Shown: one piece after another, positions 1-11,880 of the stretch
Layout of the letters: each line of letters opens with the position of its first letter
Numbering within the stretch: position 1 is the stretch's first letter
Origin: Cacajao melanocephalus
Taxonomy: Eukaryota > Chordata > Mammalia > Primates > Pitheciidae
Length of the DNA: 64,000 nt
Assembly: GCA_963573385.1 (NCBI GenBank)
Contig: CAUYLG010059162.1
Span: 1 to 64,000, forward strand
Reading direction: 5' to 3'
The notes under the pieces: model-generated
Databases searched by the model: none
Told to the model about the DNA's origin: nothing
The model's input: only the letters and a program-made list of their open reading frames with translations
Made by a program: the position numbers and the translations under genes

Positions 1-410
1 AAAGAGGAATGGGGAAGGGGAATGGGGAAGGAGGAATAGGGAAGGGGAAAGGGGGAGGAGGAATGGGGAAGGGGGAATGGGGAAGGGGAAGGAGGAATGG
101 GGAAGGGGAAAGGGGAAGGAGGAATGGGGAAGGGGAAAGGAGGAGGAATAGGGAAGGGGAAAGGGAAAGGGGAAAGGGGAAGGGGAAGGAGGAATGGGGA
201 AGGAGGAATAGGGAAGGAGGAATGGGGAAGGGGAAGGAGGAATAGGGAAGGAGGAATGGGGAAGGGAAAGGAGGAATGGGGAAGGAGGAATGGGGAAGGA
301 AGGATGGGGAAGGGGGAAGGGGGAAGGGGAAGGGGAAGGAAAAGGGAAGGGAAAGGGGAAGAGGTGGAGAGACAGGGGAGGGGAGAAAAAAGGGGAAAGG
401 GAAGGAAAAA
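1..410. repeat. Purine-rich GGGGAA/GGAGGAAT satellite
   Basis: Imperfect tandem array of units such as GGGGAA and GGAGGAAT, almost all purine on the plus strand with scattered T. It reaches the left window edge, so its true length is unknown. Overlapping glycine/arginine/glutamate-rich reading frames are translations of the repeat and are not genes. Confidence 0.95.
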
Positions 411-540
411 GACCCCATCTTTGCAAAAAATAAAAACATCAGCCAGATATGGGAGTACACACCTGCAGTCCCAGCTACTTGAAAGGCTAAGGTAGGAGGA
501 TTGCTTGAGCCTGGGAACTCGGGGCTGCAGTGAGCCATGA
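411..540 (+). mobile_element. Alu fragment, plus
   Basis: Alu middle and right-arm segment (GACCCCATCT, then CCCAGCTACTTGAAAGG and CTGCAGTGAGCC). It has no 5' start and no poly-A end. Purine-rich satellite abuts it on both sides. Confidence 0.9.
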
Positions 541-660
541 GGGAAAGGGAGGAGAAAAAGGAATGGGAAGAGAAAGGGAAGGAAAAGAAACGAGAAAATA
601 AGAAAAGGAAAGAAAAGGAAAAAGAAAAAAGTAAGGAAAAGGAAGGGGAAGGAAAGCTCT
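541..660. repeat. GGAAA/GAAAA purine tract
   Basis: Degenerate GAAAA/GGGAAA tract that replaces the expected 3' end of the preceding Alu. It resembles an expanded and mutated Alu tail. Confidence 0.85.
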
Positions 661-1436
661 TATGAAAGAATACCTATAATATGAATCAATTATATGAAGC
701 TCAAAAATAAGCCAAAATAATTTTATCAGTTAATAGTAAATAGATTGGTAGTACGACTAAAAATTAAAAAGAAAAATATTACTAAAAACAGTGCATTGGT
801 TACTTGGGGGTAGTTGCTGTGAGCTGGGAGAGGCACACATAGGTGTGTTGCTGGTGTGCTGGTCACATTTCATGTCTTTACCTGGGTGGTAGTTACGGGG
901 TGTTCAGTTTGTTCTTTATTAGATACATGCCTAATGTATCCTTCTATATGTATATCTCACAGCAAATTAAGTTTTTTTAATTTGAGAATTTTTTAACTTG
1001 AGAAACCTCTTATAAACAGGTTTAACAAGCTGTGAACTACATTAGCCATCAGTACTCTGGGATTTTTAGAAAACTTAACTTAGTAAGGAAGTTTTTTTTT
1101 GAATTATCATATCCATCCTTAAGGACTACTCTCCCAATCTAGAAAATCCCCATAAAGCATAAAGATGCTATTTTAGTTCTCAAGCTAAGGTGTCTACAAA
1201 GAAAATGCACATTAACAATAATGAATGGATATAAAATTTCAGAATAAAGTCCTATCTCTTTCTAAAGGATAAAAATATAGGACAGTGGTTAAACCCAAAA
1301 GTAGATTTGGAAAAAAATCAGATGAACGCAAAGTAAGAAAAAATATAGAAAATGTTCATTAAAATATGCAAACACCCTGAAGTTTCAGCTTTTGACTACA
1401 GGCTTGTTTAGGGGTTGAGGAAAAGAAAGAGAGGAA
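661..1436. other. AT-rich unique stretch, nothing recognised
   Basis: I see no coding potential, RNA gene or recognisable mobile element here. Confidence 0.5.
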
Positions 1437-1711
1437 GGCCAGGAGAGGTGGCTCATGCCTGTAATCCCAGCACTTTGGGAGGCCAAGGCAAGCAGATCAC
1501 TTGAGGCCAGGACCTGGGTGATATAAAGAACCCAGTCTCTACAAAAAGTACAAAAATTAGCTGGGCATGGTGGCATGACTGTAGTCCCAGCTACTCAGGA
1601 GGCTGGGGTGGGAGGATGGCTTGAGCTTGGGAGAGGGAGGTTGCAGTAAGCTGAGATTGCACCACTGTGCTCCAGGCCTGGGCAACAAGAGCCAGACCCT
1701 GTCTCAAAAAA
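1437..1711 (+). mobile_element. Alu, plus
   Basis: Near full-length Alu starting GGCCAGGAGAGGTGGCTCA and ending in a GTCTC-A run. The tail continues as a purine-rich microsatellite. Confidence 0.95.
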
Positions 1712-1840
1712 AGAAGAAGAAAGAGGAAGGAGAAAGAGGAAGGAGGAAGAGGAAGTAGGAGGAGGAAGATGGGGGGGAAAAGGGGGAGTGAGGGAGAAGG
1801 GGAGGGGGGGAGGAGGAGGAGGAAGAAGAGGAGGAGGATT
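1712..1840. repeat. GAA/GGA purine tract from an Alu tail
   Basis: The poly-A tail of the Alu at 1437 has diversified into GAA, GGA and GGGGA units, pure purine for about 130 bases. Frames rich in Arg/Lys/Glu on plus, or Leu/Pro/Ser on minus, are artefacts. Confidence 0.95.
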
Positions 1841-2406
<566 letters not shown>

Positions 2407-3539
2407 CGATGACCTACTTCTAATTTACAATCATTCTTTCCTTTCAGAATTTTCCAGAGCCTACAAATAGCCACTGAGCATGAAGCAGTTTTGTTTCCTA
2501 ATTAGTTTCAATGGCTGCTTAGAGGCTGGTTCAAATTTGCTCTCAGAACCTGCCTTTGAAGGCTAGAATACTCTCAGCAGCTACTCATTACATGGCTATT
2601 GACAAACGCAGGGAAACACATACATCCAGAAGAAACTACTGCAAAGGCAAATGGATTTTACAATGACTTTATATATTTATTGTGTTATCACTTTCCATCT
2701 CTAATTCTCAAAACGTGCTAGTGAGATAATAAATACTGTATGACTAGGTTTATTTGAAAGACGTGTTTCTATTACAACTGTGGTAGTCTCAAATCATTTT
2801 CCCATTGACTTGCGTTGTAACTTACAGAGATGGAGTCTATAGAATTTTGTCTTATTCAGAACACTGCCAGCTCCTTCAGATGCAGCACCCAGAAGCACTG
2901 AGCACATGAGCAGACTCATATAGCAAGGGTCTCTCTGTCTGTGGTAGAAGTATTTGTTTTATTTAATTAATTAACCCTATCTAAATCATAAACTCCTAGA
3001 CAGAGGCGATGTTTTACTCCAATTTTTATGCCACCTGCAATTCCCACCTGCATTTAATTAAGTGTTGAATAAGGTACTGAGTATGGCACAGCGCCTCAGT
3101 TTAAGGAAGTGGGAAACAATAAACATTAACTGAATGAGTTTCTCTGTGTGAAACCCAAGTCAACACCAACCACTTGGAAGCCCAAGGCTGAGGGCATTTC
3201 AGCCCTGTGAGCAAAAGCCACAAGGGCCAGGGGATCCACTGCCAAGTTCACAGAATCACAAAGAGGTGTATTTTCAAGGAAAGCTACTCCCTATTTACTT
3301 TATATGGCTAATTTCAACAGCCAATTCCAAGAATATGAACATGTAATTATCTGTACAGAGAGAGGAGGGAATGGAGCTTGCAGACAAACCTCCTGATGAG
3401 TAGTTTAAAAGAAAGTGGGAGCTAGATACTTCTTAGAGTGAATCTGCACCTGATACTCAGATATTAAAATACTGTGGTACCATTTGCGGCTCACCAGTAT
3501 CAAAAGTCAGGTGCTTTCACTAAAAAGGGGGGCATTTTT
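2407..3539. other. Mostly unique, possible L2 3' end
   Basis: No coding region seen. Around 2985-3085 a pattern of 'taaactcctagacagagg' followed by 'tgaataaggtactgag' resembles the 3' end of LINE-2 on the plus strand, but the match is weak. Confidence 0.35.
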
Positions 3540-4235
<696 letters not shown>

Positions 4236-4439
4236 ATTACACTTTCATGATGTTCTGAAATGGCTTCTGCCCACTACTAGATCTTGAGGAAATTACAACA
4301 AATGAAATTTTTAATTGCCGGATTCGCAGGAAAGTATTGGAAATCTCTAAGGAAGAAATAAACATACGTAATGGAAAGTTAGGGTCACCTGAGAGGGGAC
4401 ACATGATGCGGATGCAAAACAAGCACAGGAATCGGAATT

Positions 4440-4550
4440 AGGGCGACCAATAGTCACAGTTTATCTAGGAACTGTCCCAGTGTTAGCACTGAAATTTCCA
4501 CATCCCAGGAAACCCGTCAGTCCTGGACGAACCAGACAGTTGGTCATTCT
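4440..4550. mobile_element. Palindromic MITE (DNA transposon relic)
   Basis: About 110 bases with imperfect terminal inverted repeats. It opens AGGGCGACCAATAG and closes with a sequence whose complement reads AGAATGACCAACTG. The arms pair over roughly 34 bases. The structure fits a small non-autonomous cut-and-paste element; I cannot name the family with certainty. Confidence 0.6.
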
Positions 4551-4749
4551 ATCAGATATCCAAACTTTGGTCCAACCTCTAGGTAGAGAGGCTGAACCTG
4601 AGTCCCATACATTCAGCAGGACTCACAGGCTAGAGTTGTCCACGATTCTAGCATCCTTGTTTGTCAGAGCAAATACAAATCTTACCTGTGTGCAAACATT
4701 CCCAATTTAGGAAATAAGGATTCTCCCAGATAAGGTTCAACCAAAAATC

Positions 4750-5700
4750 TGTTTACAGTTAAAAATTACTAAACAGACAAAACAAGTCACTAGAGTTCTT
4801 AGTACAAACAACAAATTTAGATCCCCAAATCTTCAGAAACTGAAACAGAACTTTAAATAATTAGGTTTGAAATGTTTAAAGGAATTAGAAAGCAAGACAC
4901 TATCCAAAATGACCAGAAAGAACCAAATCTTTTAGAAACGAAAAACCTATTTCTGTAATAAAATGCAGTATACAATTGAGACATCAGCTAAAAAAGGAAT
5001 TAATGAACTTAATCTAATAGCTCAAGAAATAAGCCACCAATTTTTTATAGCACAGAGACAGAGATAGAATTATAAGAGATTAAGAGAGATGACAGATTAA
5101 AAAGAATAAATCTAATTAAAATTCTAAAATGACAGAACAGAGAAAATGGAAAAGAAATATCTGAAGACGTAACAACTGAGAATTTGCCAAAACTGATTAA
5201 AGAAAGCAGAGACACAAGCAGCAGCACAATATACGCTAAGCAGGAGAAATAAAGAAGAAATACACACCTGGGCACATTTTAGTAAAACTCACAATAAAAA
5301 CACAAAGAGAAGAGTTCAGAAGTAACCAAAAAGAAAAGACAGCTACTTACAAAAGAATGACAGATGATACAGACATCTCAACAGCTGTACTGGCCACCAA
5401 ACTTAATGAAATACTATCTTCAAAGCACTCAGAGAGAACAGAATTATATTCCCAGAAAGATTGCCTTTTAAGAATTAGTGAAATAAGAAGACCATTTAAA
5501 AAGCACAAAAGCTGAAATTTAAAGCCAATTGACCTCACAATATAAATCTAAAGAATATTCTTCAGGTAGAAGGAAACTGTCTCAGAAGGAAGGTCTAAGG
5601 TAGAAGAAGAAACAACAAAAAGACAAACTGTTAAACGTGTAGGTAAAATTAAACGATGTTCAAAACAGAACAATAAAGCAGTAACAGCAGACTCTTATAT
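4750..5700 (+). mobile_element. L1M/HAL1-type ORF1-region relic
   Basis: Long A-rich stretch whose motif order (gagaatttgccaaaactgat, cacacctgggcacattttag, caaagcactcagagag, attcttcaggtagaaggaaa) follows the ORF1 part of old L1M or HAL1 elements in plus orientation. It has many stops and indels and no intact product. Confidence 0.6.
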
Positions 5701-5739
5701 TAATGTATAGTAGTTACCAACTTCTAGGTATAGCTCTTC

Positions 5740-5950
5740 ATGCTTTATAGGTACTGTATTTCTCATTTAAAAGTCTTAGCCTTATGAAAAAGATCCTTTT
5801 ATTGTCCACATTTTATAGGTGAGGAGACTGAGGCACAGGAAGGTTAAATGCTTGCCCAACACTACTCATCTGGTAGGCAGCAGGAGTTGGGAGTCACACT
5901 AGGCTGCCAGTTTCAGTTTCTAGTTTATGTGCTTAACCACTAGACTATGT
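5740..5950 (-). mobile_element. MIR, antisense
   Basis: GAGGAGACTGAGGCACAGGA, then a degenerate 'cttgcccaac' and 'cttaaccactagactatg', match the antisense MIR core and flanks. Confidence 0.8.
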
Positions 5951-5974
5951 CTATGGCGAGTGTGGGGGTGAAGG

Positions 5975-6259
5975 CAGAAAACTAAAAAAAAAAAAAAAAA
6001 GCCAATTTGATCAAAAAAAAAAGGATGACCAGAGCCAAAAGTACTCTAAGGCCTTTATACTGTTTTACAAGGATAGTTAAAATACTCAACCTTATACTTA
6101 ATTATCTTAGGTAAGCATGATAAAATTTAAAGGGCAATCACTAAAAGACTAGAAATAAAGTATAAAACTTCCAAATCACTGGAGGGGGAAAAATAGAACG
6201 GAGGTGGGCGCAGGGAGACCGAAATCAATCCCCTAGAAAGAGAAAAACAAAACAAAAGG
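5975..6259. other. A-rich spacer
   Basis: Two poly-A runs (about 5983-6000 and 6013-6022) and diverged A-rich sequence, perhaps further L1 debris. No gene seen. Confidence 0.4.
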
Positions 6260-6623
6260 AAAAATAAACAGAAATTTTAAAAGCTTCTGCACAGCAAAGG
6301 AAACAACCAACAAAGTAGACACAATCCACAGAATGGGAGAAAATATTTGCAAAACTATTCATCCAACAAAGGATTAATGACCAGAATATATAAGGAACTC
6401 AAATAACTCAACAGCAAAAGACATTCCAATTTAAAAGTGGGCAAAGGATCTAAATAGACATTTCTAAAAAGGAGACAACAAATGTACAGCAGGTACATGA
6501 AAAAGTGTTCAACTTCATTGATCCTCAGGGAAATGCAAATAAAAACCATAATGAGATGTCTTCTCATCCCAGTTAAAATGGCTATTACTAAAGAGTCAGA
6601 AAATAACAAATGCTAATGCGGAT
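6260..6623 (+). mobile_element. L1 ORF2 3'-part relic
   Basis: Clear L1 ORF2 C-terminal-region DNA on the plus strand: AGCTTCTGCACAGCAAAGGA, AGTGGGCAAAGGATCTAAAT and GAAATGCAAATAAAAACCAT occur in the expected order. It breaks abruptly at an Alu fragment and encodes no intact protein. Confidence 0.9.
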
Positions 6624-6860
6624 GCTTGAGCCCAGGAGATCAAGATCAGCTTGGGCAACAAAGTGGGATCCCGTTTCTACAAAAAATTTTAAAATTAGCC
6701 AGAGTGGTGGCATGTGCCTGTGGTCCCAGCTACTCGAGACTGAGCTAGGAGAATCACTTCAACCTAGGAGGTGGTGGCTGCAGTGAGCCATAATCACGCC
6801 ACCACACTCCAGTGATAGTGTGAGACTCTATTTCAAAACAAAACAAAACAAAACACAAAA
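6624..6860 (+). mobile_element. Alu, plus, 5' truncated
   Basis: Begins inside the left arm (GCTTGAGCCCAGGAG), retains the right arm and ends in an (AAAAC)n tail. Confidence 0.9.
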
Positions 6861-6925
6861 CACTTCTTGGCTATAGGAAACACAGTATTTTGAAAAAAAA
6901 ATTATTGCCTTAAATGCTTATGTTA

Positions 6926-7197
6926 GTCTGGGCATGGTGGATTACACGTGTAAATTCCAACACTTTAGGAGGCAAAGGTGGGAGGACTGCTTGAACCCAA
7001 GAGTTCAAGACCATCCTGGGCAACACAGTAAGACCCCATTTCTACAAAAAATTTAAAAAATTAGTCAGGCATGGTGGCACAGAAGGCTGAAGTAGGAGGA
7101 TCACTTGAGCCCCGGAGGTCAAGGCTGCAGGAAGCCATAACTGTGCCACTGTACTACAGCCTGGGCTGCAAAACAAGACGCTGTTTCCAAAAAAACA
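6926..7197 (+). mobile_element. Alu, plus, diverged
   Basis: Old Alu with left arm, A-rich linker and a right arm with a small internal deletion (GGCACAGAAGGCTGAAG joins normally separated parts). Confidence 0.9.
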
Positions 7198-7199
7198 AC

Positions 7200-8270
7200 C
7201 AACTTATGTTATAAAAGAAGAAATGCTATAAATTAAGGAACATTCAACTTAAGAAGTTAGAAAAGTACAGCATAAACCAAAAGAGAGTAAAAGAAGAAGA
7301 TAATAAAACAGAAATTAAAGAAATTAAAAAAAAAAACATTAGAGAGGCTAAACAAAGCAAAACACTGATTCTTTGCAAAAAGTAATCAAAGACACAAACT
7401 TCTGGCAAGATAGATGAAGAACAGAGAGCAGCACAAATAAACACTGGGAGTGAAAAGGGGGCTAAAACTAACTATAGACACTGTGAAACTTAAGATAAAA
7501 TAATACCAAGAACAACTTAATGCAATAAAATTAGATAACATGAAACAAATACATTTATAAGAAACACAATTTAACAAAACTACCTCAGAAAGAAAGATAA
7601 TCTAAACTGTTCTAAACCACTAAAAAAAATGAATCTGTAGTTTAAAATCATCCCACAAAGAAATCAGGCCATATATTTCACAAACAATTCTCCCAAACAT
7701 TCAAGAATAGCCTAGAGCTATTTGGTCTCCCTGCGCCCACCTCCATTACACAAACGCAACCAGAATATAGAAAAAGTGGTAATATCCACAATTAGTTCTA
7801 AGAGGTTATTAGAAAATCTGCTAGTCTACTAATTAGAAATATAATCCATTGGATATAATTCATACTATATATCCAATATAATTTCATTTATCCGATATAA
7901 TCTATTGGCTATAACTCATACAAAAAGGGAAAAGAGCAGGGAAAATGATCACTGTAATACAAGCAAAAAAGTATCCTAAAATTCAACTTTTTTTTTTTTG
8001 TAGATTCCAAATTGTCTCATAAAGGATATTTACCTACAATCTATAGCAAACATCACATTTAAGAATGAAATGAGATAAAGATGTCTGTATCATGGTATAG
8101 TATAAATCCTAGACAAAGTAGAAAGATGAGAACCCTACTATCACACGGTACTGGAGGTCCTAGCCAGCACAGTAAGACAAGTAAAATAAATACGAGGTAT
8201 AGTAAGACTAGAAAGGAAGAAAACAAACCACCCAGGCTGAAATCCCAAACAAATGCACACGCAAATTATT
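7200..8270 (+). mobile_element. L1 ORF2 5'/middle relic, discontinuous
   Basis: Segments match L1 ORF2 in plus orientation: around 7230-7690 (gatagatgaagaacagagag, ggagtgaaaagggggctaaa) and around 8020-8225 (aaaggatatttacctacaat, ACTGGAGGTCCTAGCCAGCA). The stretch between, 7700-7980, is poorly matched and holds a short duplication. It is heavily mutated with no intact frame. Confidence 0.75.
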
Positions 8271-8279
8271 AAACGTGAT

Positions 8280-8480
8280 TTCATAAATGTTATGTCATTT
8301 AAGATAGCCATATAAAAGGAATCATTAGTCCCATTTTCCCTATGAGAAAACTGAGGCTAAGAAAGGTTTTCAGCAACTTGCCTGAAGTTAAAGTCCCCCA
8401 GCATATTAAGTGCTGAAGCCGGAATTCAAACCAATTGATAATTTCAGTGCTCTTCATGCTACACCACATGACCTCCCCTC
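8280..8480 (-). mobile_element. MIR, antisense
   Basis: 'ccctatgagaaaactgaggc', 'agcaacttgcctgaagtta' and 'gaattcaaaccaattgat' follow the antisense MIR order. Confidence 0.8.
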
Positions 8481-8549
8481 AGTTAATACTCACCTATTTT
8501 ACCAGTGGGCTAAAGGACAGCTGCAATAGTATCATTTGCCACTTTAAAA

Positions 8550-9060
8550 ACAGTCACTTGGTCACATTCACCTGCTAAGAACACCCTCCTCAGCCTGGCA
8601 TTCAAGGCCCTTCACAGAAAGGCCACACACCTACCTGTCATGTCAGTCTTGTCCTCCACCTGTATCCGCTATAAAAATTATGCTCCTCTCAAAGTATTAA
8701 TGTATTTACTGCCCGTACTAAGCTCCAAGCAAATCCATCTAAGTACAATGTTCATTCCAAATTCTCCCAATTTTAGCCATCTTTCACGATGCAGCTTCGA
8801 CATCACCTATTCTATATATCCTTGCCATTTCCTCCCTAGTAGGTATCGTCTTCTACAGCAAACGTTTCTATCTTAAGTTGCTCATTTGATTCTACACCAT
8901 ATTATGGGTATTTGGGCCCCTATTATCCCTGCAAACTTGGAAGTTACTTAAGGGTAAGGACTTTTAAATGTCTTTTCATCAAGACATCTAGCAAGCAAAA
9001 TGTACATATATATTCGGTATTCAATAAATGCATGTTCAATTGAATAAAAGTGCTTTTATT
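8550..9060 (+). mobile_element. LINE-2 3' end, plus
   Basis: The order 'ctggcattcaaggcccttca', 'cagcttcgacatcacctatt' and the terminal 'ggtattcaataaatgcatgt' is that of a diverged L2 3' end. On the minus strand TTTATT at 9054-9059 reads as an AATAAA signal. Confidence 0.7.
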
Positions 9061-9800
9061 TGCTGTTAAAATTGTTTTCCTCTAGAAACAAATAACCCTA
9101 TGTAGGAATAAAAATACTTTTCCAATGATGTCATAAACTATATTATTTTATCAGCCAATAAACTACAGGAAAAGTCTTTTTACTGCCGTGACAGAAATAA
9201 ACACTACACATACATACGTTTGGCCACGCAAGTGCTAGACAGAGCTTAACACAACTCCATTCACCCTGAAATATGAACCCAGATCTGTATGGATCTCAAA
9301 CCCATATACTCCAGGTTGGCCTCCCCTCTTCACTGTAAACATGCCATTGTGTCTTAAGACTTAGCTTCCTGGTTTATCTTCCCTACTACAATGTGAAGCT
9401 TCTGAGGGCAAGAATTACGTCTTCATCACTGAATCTCCAAACCTAGAAAAGAACTCAGTAAATATTTGTTGACAAATAACCATTAAATGTAGGAAGAAGC
9501 CCAACATGCTGACCCTTCCAAAAGCAACACAGAGAGTCCTCACAAAAGAATAACGAGATGACCCTGAATGGGAAATTACAAGTCCTGTTATGTTCACTAT
9601 CTTCTCATTAAGAAGAAACCTGCGTATTTTAGAAAATTTTCAACTGAAATAGCTGAAATAAAAATTTGGGGGTTCCTAAAAAGCTAAATTCTAGTCATAT
9701 AAAACACTGTAGTCTTGGATGGCAATAAACCCATCAAGCATAATTACATAATAAAATTTGTCTTGAATTACTAATAAATACCATTACAATAAGAGTTCCA
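9061..9800. other. AT-rich unique DNA with L2 remnant; possible minus-strand 3' UTR
   Basis: About 9390-9475 resembles an L2 3' end (gaagcttctgagggcaagaa ... 'gtaaatatttgttgacaaat'). The rest is unique. If the terminal exon proposed at 10,647 is real, this would be the distal part of its 3' UTR. Confidence 0.4.
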
Positions 9801-10095
9801 GGCCGGGTGTGGTGGCTCACGTCTGTATCCCAGCACTTTGGGAGGCCGAGGCAGGTGGATCATGAGGTCAGGATGTCAACACCATCCTGGCCAACATGGT
9901 GAAACCCCGTCTCCACTAAAATACAAAAAAAGTAGCTGGGCATGGTGGCTCGCGCCTGTAGTCCCAGTTACTCAGGAGGCTGAGGCAGGGGAATCGCTTA
10001 AACCCGGGCGGCAGAGGATGCTGTGAGCCAAGATGGTGCCACTGCACTACAGATTGGGTGACAAAGAAAGACTCCATCTCAAAAAAAAAAAAAAA
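9801..10095 (+). mobile_element. Alu, plus, full length
   Basis: Starts GGCCGGGTGTGGTGGCTCAC and ends in a poly-A run. AGTTCCA on both sides is a likely partial target duplication. Confidence 0.97.
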
Positions 10096-10646
10096 GTTCC
10101 AAGTAGCCAAAAATATCCCCAAGCTCCTGCCAATGTCCCACAGTACAGTGTTTAGGTGATAGCACCACACTGAAATTTACTAGGAATACAAGACCAGTAA
10201 GACAAGATATTTTCACAGACACATGGTAACACAGAAAATTTTAACTAGTCTATGGTCTAGCACACATTAAAGAATAAACAAGTTTAGACGTAATAAAAAG
10301 TCTACACTCTTGGTTACAAGTACAGAGGAAATTAAAACAACTCCGCATTACTCCTACCACCACATTCCACATTCTAGAAAATTATTATATCTGTACAAAG
10401 AAAGGTGCAATTTTGATAAAACAGAATTTTAAAATGTATTTTGGATTATTACTTAGAACTCTTAAAGCTTAACTAGTACAAATTTCAGTAAATTTTTTAA
10501 CTTACAATTTCAAGTTCCTTTCAAAAAACTGAATTGAATGAATTACAACAGATAACAGCAGTTTGTAATTTTCCTAATTTTTTACAGCCAAATATTTTCA
10601 TGAATACCTATATATTGTTAAACTAAAATGAAAACAAAACACCAAT
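10096..10646 (-). other. Candidate 3' UTR (minus), proximal part
   Basis: AT-rich, repeat-free sequence directly downstream, on the minus strand, of the open frame ending at 10,647. Base composition fits a mammalian 3' UTR. This is inference only. Confidence 0.25.
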
Positions 10647-10758
10647 TTACATCATGATGAGTAAATCTGTTTTCACATCTGCTGCCATCTTTTTTACTTG
10701 CAAAAATAATCCCCTGGCATTTTCATGTTTTTCATATAGAAAGGACTCAAATGGAGAA
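10647..10758 (-). CDS. Candidate terminal coding exon, gene unknown
   Basis: On the minus strand a pyrimidine-rich run (GCTGGCTGTGTTTCAG) forms a good splice acceptor ending at 10,759. The open frame that follows begins SPFESFLYEKHENARG, continues through about 36 residues and stops with TAA at 10,647-10,649. The peptide is mixed and hydrophilic with no low complexity, and the sequence lies outside recognisable repeats. The frame also stays open upstream of the acceptor as far as 10,934, so openness alone is weak evidence. It could be the last exon of the minus-strand gene that starts at the CpG island near 56.9 kb, an unrelated 3' exon, or chance. I do not recognise the protein. Confidence 0.28.
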
Positions 10759-11690
10759 CTGAAACACAGCCAGCAACCGAACAGAGCCCTGGCTATAGCC
10801 CAGCCACAGTTGGGTTCTATGGGAGGGATGAATTCCAAGTGATTCCTTCCTGGTTCTGATGGTAAGCAGAAGTGCCTGACCCTCCGCCAACAGATGGACA
10901 GGGAAGACACAGAGAGCATGCCCACACTGTCCATCTAGGCCAAAGATCAGGGCAGGACAGGGCGACAGGGGAACAAAGCTAACCATGGACCTGTGCCCAT
11001 ACAAATGGATGCACTTCCCATACTAATACATGTGCTTACAACTACACGGAAGCGGCCGTGAGCATTCATTCAATGATTTCCAACATACAGAGAGAATCAC
11101 AGTGTGGTAAACAGCGCTCACAAACAGGCCTGGCACGGAAGGAGTAAGCAGGCCTGGACTATAAGGGAAACTGCAGTAGGAATTCAGGTAGGAATCATCA
11201 GTCTGAGACTGAGGGAGGAGAATATAGATGTCAACATCATAAATGGCTAGGAAAAGCATTTCCTTACTTTGCCAAAACTCTCACATATTTGATTTTCTGG
11301 ACAGAAATACTCTCGTTTCCTCATTACAAAAGAATTACTGTGAATAATATAATAAACAAATAATAATTGTTTATTGTTGCTTAACAACAACAAAATCTAC
11401 CAACACACCAGTCCAAGACTAGATAACATAAAGTTAACATAAAAATACAAGATCTGGACCCTGAAATGTAAACAGTTCACAATCTGTTAGGAAGGGGAAA
11501 CTCATATACATGAAATAATCAGAGAACAATTAAGAGTGAGGGTGTGGAGCTCTGTGTAGGCTTAAATAATCAAAGACCTCGAGAATCATGTCAGCAACAG
11601 AAAAGTGTTTAACCTGAAAAGCAAGAGAACTGGGTCCCTGTACTATCGGTGACTACTGGAGACCAAGACAAAGGAAGAATGGACATATCT
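10759..11690. other. Unique DNA, no firm feature
   Basis: Repeat-poor, moderate-GC sequence. Several short frames are open on both strands but none has convincing splice context. Confidence 0.4.
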
Positions 11691-11694
11691 GGAG

Positions 11695-11880
11695 CAGACA
11701 ATATGCTGGTTAACCTTTCATGGCCACAGCAACCCTGTGGGGTAGGTATCATCCCCATTCTACAGGCAAGGAAACTGAGGCTCATACATTGGGCAAGTTC
11801 TGTGGTGTCAGTTTTTTCATTTGTAAAATACAAGCACTGTGGTCTCAGTTTCTTCATTTGTAAAATATAGGAATTAACAT
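11695..11880. repeat. MIR fragment with 38-bp tandem duplication
   Basis: About 11,700-11,790 is antisense MIR-like (ATTCTACAGGCAAGGAAACT). Immediately after it, TGTGGTGTCAGTTTTTTCAT at 11,801 recurs as TGTGGTCTCAGTTTCTTCAT at 11,839, each followed by TTGTAAAATA, giving a 38-base period. Confidence 0.75.

Noticed and set aside
9..495. Gly/Arg/Glu-rich frames at the left edge
   Set aside because: Translation of purine-rich satellite DNA.
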